64,000 bases of DNA. Origin: Haladaptatus sp. ZSTT2 (GTDB lineage: Archaea > Halobacteriota > Halobacteria > Halobacteriales > Halococcaceae). Both the position numbers and the translations under genes were made by a program. The notes beneath the pieces were generated by a model. That model had not been told where the DNA came from and did not search any database. It saw only the letters and a list, made by a program, of their open reading frames with translations. Positions 60,818-64,000 of this stretch are shown here, in pieces; the stretch's first letter is position 1; every line of letters starts with the position of its first letter. The stretch is from positions 2,294,001 through 2,358,000 of the forward strand of contig NZ_JBAMHQ010000001.1 in assembly GCF_037081775.1 (NCBI RefSeq), given 5' to 3'.

Positions 60818-62539
60818 TTACTGGTTGGGAAGAAGCGTGTCGATGAAGGGGCCAACGTCCGCGCCGACCTGCGATTTCAGGTCGTCCGGCGCCGTGTAGG
60901 GTCGATTGACAATGATGTCGCCAGCACGCTGACGGCCAAGCCCGGGAATCGCCATCAGCTCGTCCATCGACGCCTCGTTGACGTCGAGTGGGTGGCAGAC
61001 GCCCGAAATCGAGCGATAGCCGTGGTCGGTCACCGCGATGTCCACCGACTGCCCGAGTTCGCGTTCGCCCGGTACGGCGACGAGCAGCGGATACGTCCCG
61101 AGTTGGCGGCCGAACGTCTTGCCGTCTTTGTGGTACTCTAAGTGAACGTTCGGGAGGATGGTTCCCGGCGGCGCGACCCGTTTGAGCATCGGGTTGTCGA
61201 TCTCCTCGCGCACCTGTGTTTTGTACTTCTTGAACAGCTTCTTGTGGTCTTTGGCGATGGCCGCACCCGTCTCGGACATCTCGGTTCCAGCAAACGCCAT
61301 GACTTGGCGGATGTTCACCCGACGAACCATCAGCCCCTCGTCGTAGACGCGTCGGAGGAAGTCCAGATTGTGCTGGTAGGTTGCTTTCGTCTCGCCTTTG
61401 AGGCCGTGGAGCAGGTTGATACCGGGGAGCAGCTTTGGGAGCCGGGCTGCTGCGTCCTCGCCGTGGGTGGGCGCGACAGACGGGTCTTCGCCGGGTCGCC
61501 AGCCCGCCTCTTCGTTGACGACTTTCACCGCCTCGAAACACTGTTCTGCGGTGACGTTCAGGTTGTTTTCTTCTTGGACCACGGGGTCTGCGCTTTCGAG
61601 GCCGAACGCCGCGGTGTCGCCGGGCGTGTTGTGTTTGGCGATAATCCGAATGCCCTCTCTCGACAATTCGGGCCACTTCACGACGGTAATCGGGTTCATG
61701 TTGTCGAGGTGGAGCGTCCCGAGGTCGGGGGCTACCTCGCGGATGCCGCCGTAGAGGTCGCGCAGGGCGTCTGGGTTCGGCTTCTCGCCGTCGCCGCCAA
61801 AGGCGAGGATGTCGGCCTGTCGCCCGAGGCGGAAGTGGCGCGCACCGCGGTTGTAGAGCGCTTCGACTTCGCTCACGACCGACTCAGCCGAGCGGAAGGC
61901 GGGATTGCCGTAGAGGGGTTCGGTACAGAACGAACACCGGTAGGCACAGCCCCGAGAGGTCTCCATCTCGCAGATGAGGTACTCGGGGTAGTTCGGGTGG
62001 TTCTCGATGACGAACGCGCCGTTTGCTGCCCAGCGGTCGATTTCCTCGTTCGAGCGCATCCGGTCGCCAAAGCCTTCGAGACCGCTTTCGACGAGGTCGT
62101 GAGCTGCGGCCTCGATGTCGCCTTTGGCGACGAAGTCGTAGTCTAAATCCTTGCGCTCCATGTCGCTGCCGCCCTCGTTCTGTTCGCCGACGCCGAAGCG
62201 GATGGGGCCGCCCATGAGCGTCGTGCCCGTCGCGGTCCACGCGAGGCGTTTCACTTCGTCGGGTTCTGCGGGCGTCCCACCGACGTACTTGCCGGGGACA
62301 GTCATCCCGCCGACGTAGATAAGCAGGTCTGCTTCCTCCACGTCCTGCCAGTTCATCATCTCGTCGCGGAGGGCGTCGATGGTGTGGTAGGTAATCTGGG
62401 CTTCCGGAACCCCGGCGTCTACCAGCGCGCCCGCCGTGTAGCGAGGGTACGTCGAGATGTACGGCGGCACGCCGAAGTGCGCCGGTTCGTCGACGTAGCC
62501 GTCAACGATGGTAACCTGCAGGTCGGCGGGGTCAGTCAT
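60818..62539 (-). CDS. Radical SAM protein with C-terminal helix-hairpin-helix
   Basis: 573 residues from ATG 62539; the open frame continues upstream but is not family-like. CAYRCSFC near residue 204 gives the CxxxCxxC cluster loop after a MiaB/UPF0313-type N-terminal domain (VTIVDGYVDEPAHFGVPPYIS). The final 60 residues form an HhH motif (MAIPGLGRQRAGDIIVNRPY), suggesting nucleic-acid contact. It probably generates a 5'-deoxyadenosyl radical for an unknown reaction, possibly on RNA. Divergent from a small zinc gene. Confidence 0.9.
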   Translation of the reverse strand: MTDPADLQVTIVDGYVDEPAHFGVPPYISTYPRYTAGALVDAGVPEAQITYHTIDALRDEMMNWQDVEEADLLIYVGGMTVPGKYVGGTPAEPDEVKRLAWTATGTTLMGGPIRFGVGEQNEGGSDMERKDLDYDFVAKGDIEAAAHDLVESGLEGFGDRMRSNEEIDRWAANGAFVIENHPNYPEYLICEMETSRGCAYRCSFCTEPLYGNPAFRSAESVVSEVEALYNRGARHFRLGRQADILAFGGDGEKPNPDALRDLYGGIREVAPDLGTLHLDNMNPITVVKWPELSREGIRIIAKHNTPGDTAAFGLESADPVVQEENNLNVTAEQCFEAVKVVNEEAGWRPGEDPSVAPTHGEDAAARLPKLLPGINLLHGLKGETKATYQHNLDFLRRVYDEGLMVRRVNIRQVMAFAGTEMSETGAAIAKDHKKLFKKYKTQVREEIDNPMLKRVAPPGTILPNVHLEYHKDGKTFGRQLGTYPLLVAVPGERELGQSVDIAVTDHGYRSISGVCHPLDVNEASMDELMAIPGLGRQRAGDIIVNRPYTAPDDLKSQVGADVGPFIDTLLPNQ

Positions 62540-62618
62540 TGGGCCTCCTAGCCAGTCGAGCGGTAAAACGGATGCGAAAGCCCTCGCGCTTATACTCGTG
62601 GATACACTATCCACCCCC

Positions 62619-62777
62619 ATGCCCAAGACCGTCGAAGTAGCCTGTACCAACGACGCCTGCGAACTCGACATGTTCGAGCTGCACTACACCTACGACATGC
62701 CAGAGAGCGTCACCGTCGCGGACTTCATCTGTCCGTACTGCGGAGACGGCGATTCGCTGGAGGAAATCACCGTATGA
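62619..62777 (+). CDS. Small zinc protein (52 residues, DUF7559-like)
   Basis: ATG 62619. CTNDAC and CPYCG, separated by about 25 residues, suggest one zinc site; the protein is otherwise acidic. The stop overlaps the Hsp20 start by 4 bases (ATGA), so the two are translationally coupled, which may indicate a shared role. Confidence 0.75.
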   Translation: MPKTVEVACTNDACELDMFELHYTYDMPESVTVADFICPYCGDGDSLEEITV

Positions 62778-63241
62778 TAAAGGAACTTGGCAAATCCATC
62801 GGCAACGTCATCGTCGAGAACGTCGGCCGCGCCTCTTCGCGCGTCCAAGAGCGAAAGCCGCTTCCCGTAGACCTCCTCGAAAGCGACGAGGCCTATCTCG
62901 CCGTCTTTGACGCGCCCGGCGCGACCCAGAGCGACATCCAAGTACGCTTTGCAGAGAACGCCATCCACGTCCGCGTAGACCGCTTTCGTGACTTCCACGA
63001 CGGCTACGAGATGCGGTTTCCCGGCCGCGGCCTCTCGCTCGACGGCAGTGTCACCCTCCCACCAGAGGCCGAGGTAAACACCGACGAAGCGACCGCGACG
63101 CTCACGAAAAGCGGCACGCTCGAAGTTCGCGTGCCGAAAGAACGCGAGACGAACGTCGAAGTCGAAACAGACGAGACGGTCGAAATCGACGCCACGCAAG
63201 GCGAGATGGACGACGGACCTCTCGACGCCGACGAAGAATAA
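62774..63241 (+). CDS. Hsp20/alpha-crystallin family small heat-shock protein
   Basis: 155 residues. A compact alpha-crystallin domain at about 28-125 (PVDLLESDEAYLAVFDAPGA, IHVRVDRFRD, LSLDGSVTLPPEAEVNTDEATATL, GTLEVRVPKE) with an acidic C-terminal tail. It lacks the usual IxI motif at the extreme end, so oligomer assembly may differ. ATP-independent holdase predicted. Co-translated with the small zinc protein. Confidence 0.86.
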   Translation: MIKELGKSIGNVIVENVGRASSRVQERKPLPVDLLESDEAYLAVFDAPGATQSDIQVRFAENAIHVRVDRFRDFHDGYEMRFPGRGLSLDGSVTLPPEAEVNTDEATATLTKSGTLEVRVPKERETNVEVETDETVEIDATQGEMDDGPLDADEE

Positions 63242-64000
63242 TCAGCTCAGCCCTTCGACGATTTCGAACTCCTCGTCGCCGCGGAATCGCCCCGGGTCGA
63301 ATTCCTGTATTCCTTCTCCGCCGAGCACGTGCTCTGCGAGCCGTTCTCCGATTGCTGGCGCGCGCATGAAGCCATGGCCTTGGAACCCACAGGCGACGTA
63401 CAGCCCGTCTCGAAGTTCGCCAACCAGTGGGTCGCAATCCGGTGTCGCGCCGCACATCCCCGCCCACGCACGCGAGACGGTTGGCTCGAACGCAACCCGA
63501 TTTTCGACCCGGGAGCAATTTGTCTCGACAAAGCTGTCGTCGGCGTCTTTCGGGTAATCGTCCGGGTCGCGCTCGAACAACTCTGTTCCATCACCAACCA
63601 GCAGACCGCCCTTTCGCGGTCGGAAGTAGAACCCTTCTGTCGCGTCGTAGGTCATCGGAATCTCGGCGCTCGCCTGCGTCGGCTCGGTAGTGAGCGCCTG
63701 CACGCGGTAGGGTTTCATCGGAATCTGGATGCCACTCTCCGCGAGCACCTGCTTCGTTTGAACCCCGGTTGCGAGCACCACGGCGTCGAACTCCTGAGTC
63801 ACCGCAGGTGTCAGAATCGTTCCCGATTCCCTCAACCGAACCGGCGTGTCCTCTTCGATGCGAACACCAGCCTCTCGCGCTTTCGCCCCCATCGCCCGAA
63901 CGTACGTCGCTGGCTCGGTGTAGCCCGCATCGTCACATCGTGCGGCGACGCCGATACCAACCGTTTCGAGCGCGGGGAACGCAGTACGGAGGGCGTCGGG
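63242..64000 (-). CDS. FAD-dependent oxidoreductase (DAO family), N-terminus outside window
   Basis: At least 253 residues; the start is beyond the right edge. The visible part includes the DAO substrate-domain and second FAD-contact blocks: FDAVVLATGVQTKQVL, GFYFRPRKGGLLVGDG, and the C-terminal CGATPDCDPLVGEL and CGFQGHGFMRAPAIGERLAE, as in glycine/sarcosine-type oxidases. The Rossmann GxGxxG start is not visible. Substrate unknown. Its stop is adjacent to the convergent Hsp20 stop. Confidence 0.85.
   Translation of the reverse strand, partial: PDALRTAFPALETVGIGVAARCDDAGYTEPATYVRAMGAKAREAGVRIEEDTPVRLRESGTILTPAVTQEFDAVVLATGVQTKQVLAESGIQIPMKPYRVQALTTEPTQASAEIPMTYDATEGFYFRPRKGGLLVGDGTELFERDPDDYPKDADDSFVETNCSRVENRVAFEPTVSRAWAGMCGATPDCDPLVGELRDGLYVACGFQGHGFMRAPAIGERLAEHVLGGEGIQEFDPGRFRGDEEFEIVEGLS

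Noticed and set aside
62540-62671. Extended start of the radical SAM protein
   Set aside because: The added 44 residues read as low-complexity and overlap the divergent promoter; MTDPADLQVTIVDGY is the natural start.
1-64000. CRISPR arrays, insertion sequences, phage or plasmid modules
   Set aside because: No regularly spaced repeats, transposase or integrase motifs, or terminal inverted repeats were seen; gene content is core chromosomal.

Overview
The window is a 64 kb stretch of a haloarchaeal (class Halobacteria) chromosome. The evidence is high GC, very acidic proteins, leaderless-type promoters with a TATA element about 25-30 bases before many start codons, and a clearly archaeal gene set: TFB, thermosome, LonB, archaeal-type NadM, geranylgeranylglyceryl phosphate synthase, 3-dehydroquinate synthase II and an AglD-type glycosyltransferase. 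I cannot name the genus. I see no rRNA, tRNA, CRISPR array, intact insertion sequence or phage module; the region is dense core chromosome.

Layout. 1-4.1 kb: membrane proteins (DUF457-like, DUF1616), PadR regulator, DUF7344-type protein, NUDIX hydrolase, HalOD1 protein, with two AT-richer gaps. 4.1-11.8 kb: GGGP synthase, topA, small membrane protein, an ArsR-type membrane regulator followed by a degenerate subtilase, gatB. 12-14.6 kb: an operon of DUF3100 permease, small membrane protein and M20 amidohydrolase. 14.7-19.5 kb: coiled-coil protein, smc, scpA. 19.5-31.7 kb: purine and methylthioadenosine salvage, PhzF, ppsA, lipoprotein, DedA, LiaF-like, metG, a small gene broken by a stop codon, pyk. 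31.8-39.3 kb: NfeD, SPFH protein, regulators, TRAM protein, cupin, MFS, Fe-S-type cysteine cluster protein, MBL hydrolase and small zinc proteins. 39.4-49.9 kb: methyltransferase, glycosyltransferase, amidohydrolase-like, thermosome, the nadM/SAM-hydrolase/TRIC operon, lonB with a CPBP protease, VOC dioxygenase, MGMT-like protein. 50-56 kb: trpCBA, then the two archaeal entry enzymes of the shikimate pathway and aroD. 56-64 kb: SPPY-type DNA methyltransferase (probably the CTAG enzyme), TFB, DUF84 NTPase, aglD-type gene, radical SAM protein, a small zinc protein overlapping an Hsp20 gene, and a partial FAD oxidoreductase.

Functional links. Aromatic amino-acid synthesis (49,989-56,043) forms one block running from the first archaeal shikimate steps to tryptophan. 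PEP/pyruvate exchange is represented in both directions (ppsA, pyk). Chromosome organisation (smc-scpA, topA, DNA methyltransferase) and protein quality control (thermosome, LonB, Hsp20, CPBP protease) are also concentrated here.

The points most worth following are: the DUF3100/small membrane protein/M20 operon as an uncharacterised uptake-and-hydrolysis system; four enzyme-family proteins that lack a hallmark catalytic residue (subtilase, MGMT-like, amidohydrolase, the pyruvate kinase swivel domain); a two-helix membrane gene interrupted by an in-frame TAA; a heavily folded intergenic region at 35.2-35.4 kb; and several inverted repeats placed exactly at promoters (thermosome, metG, topA, trpC, a wHTH gene).
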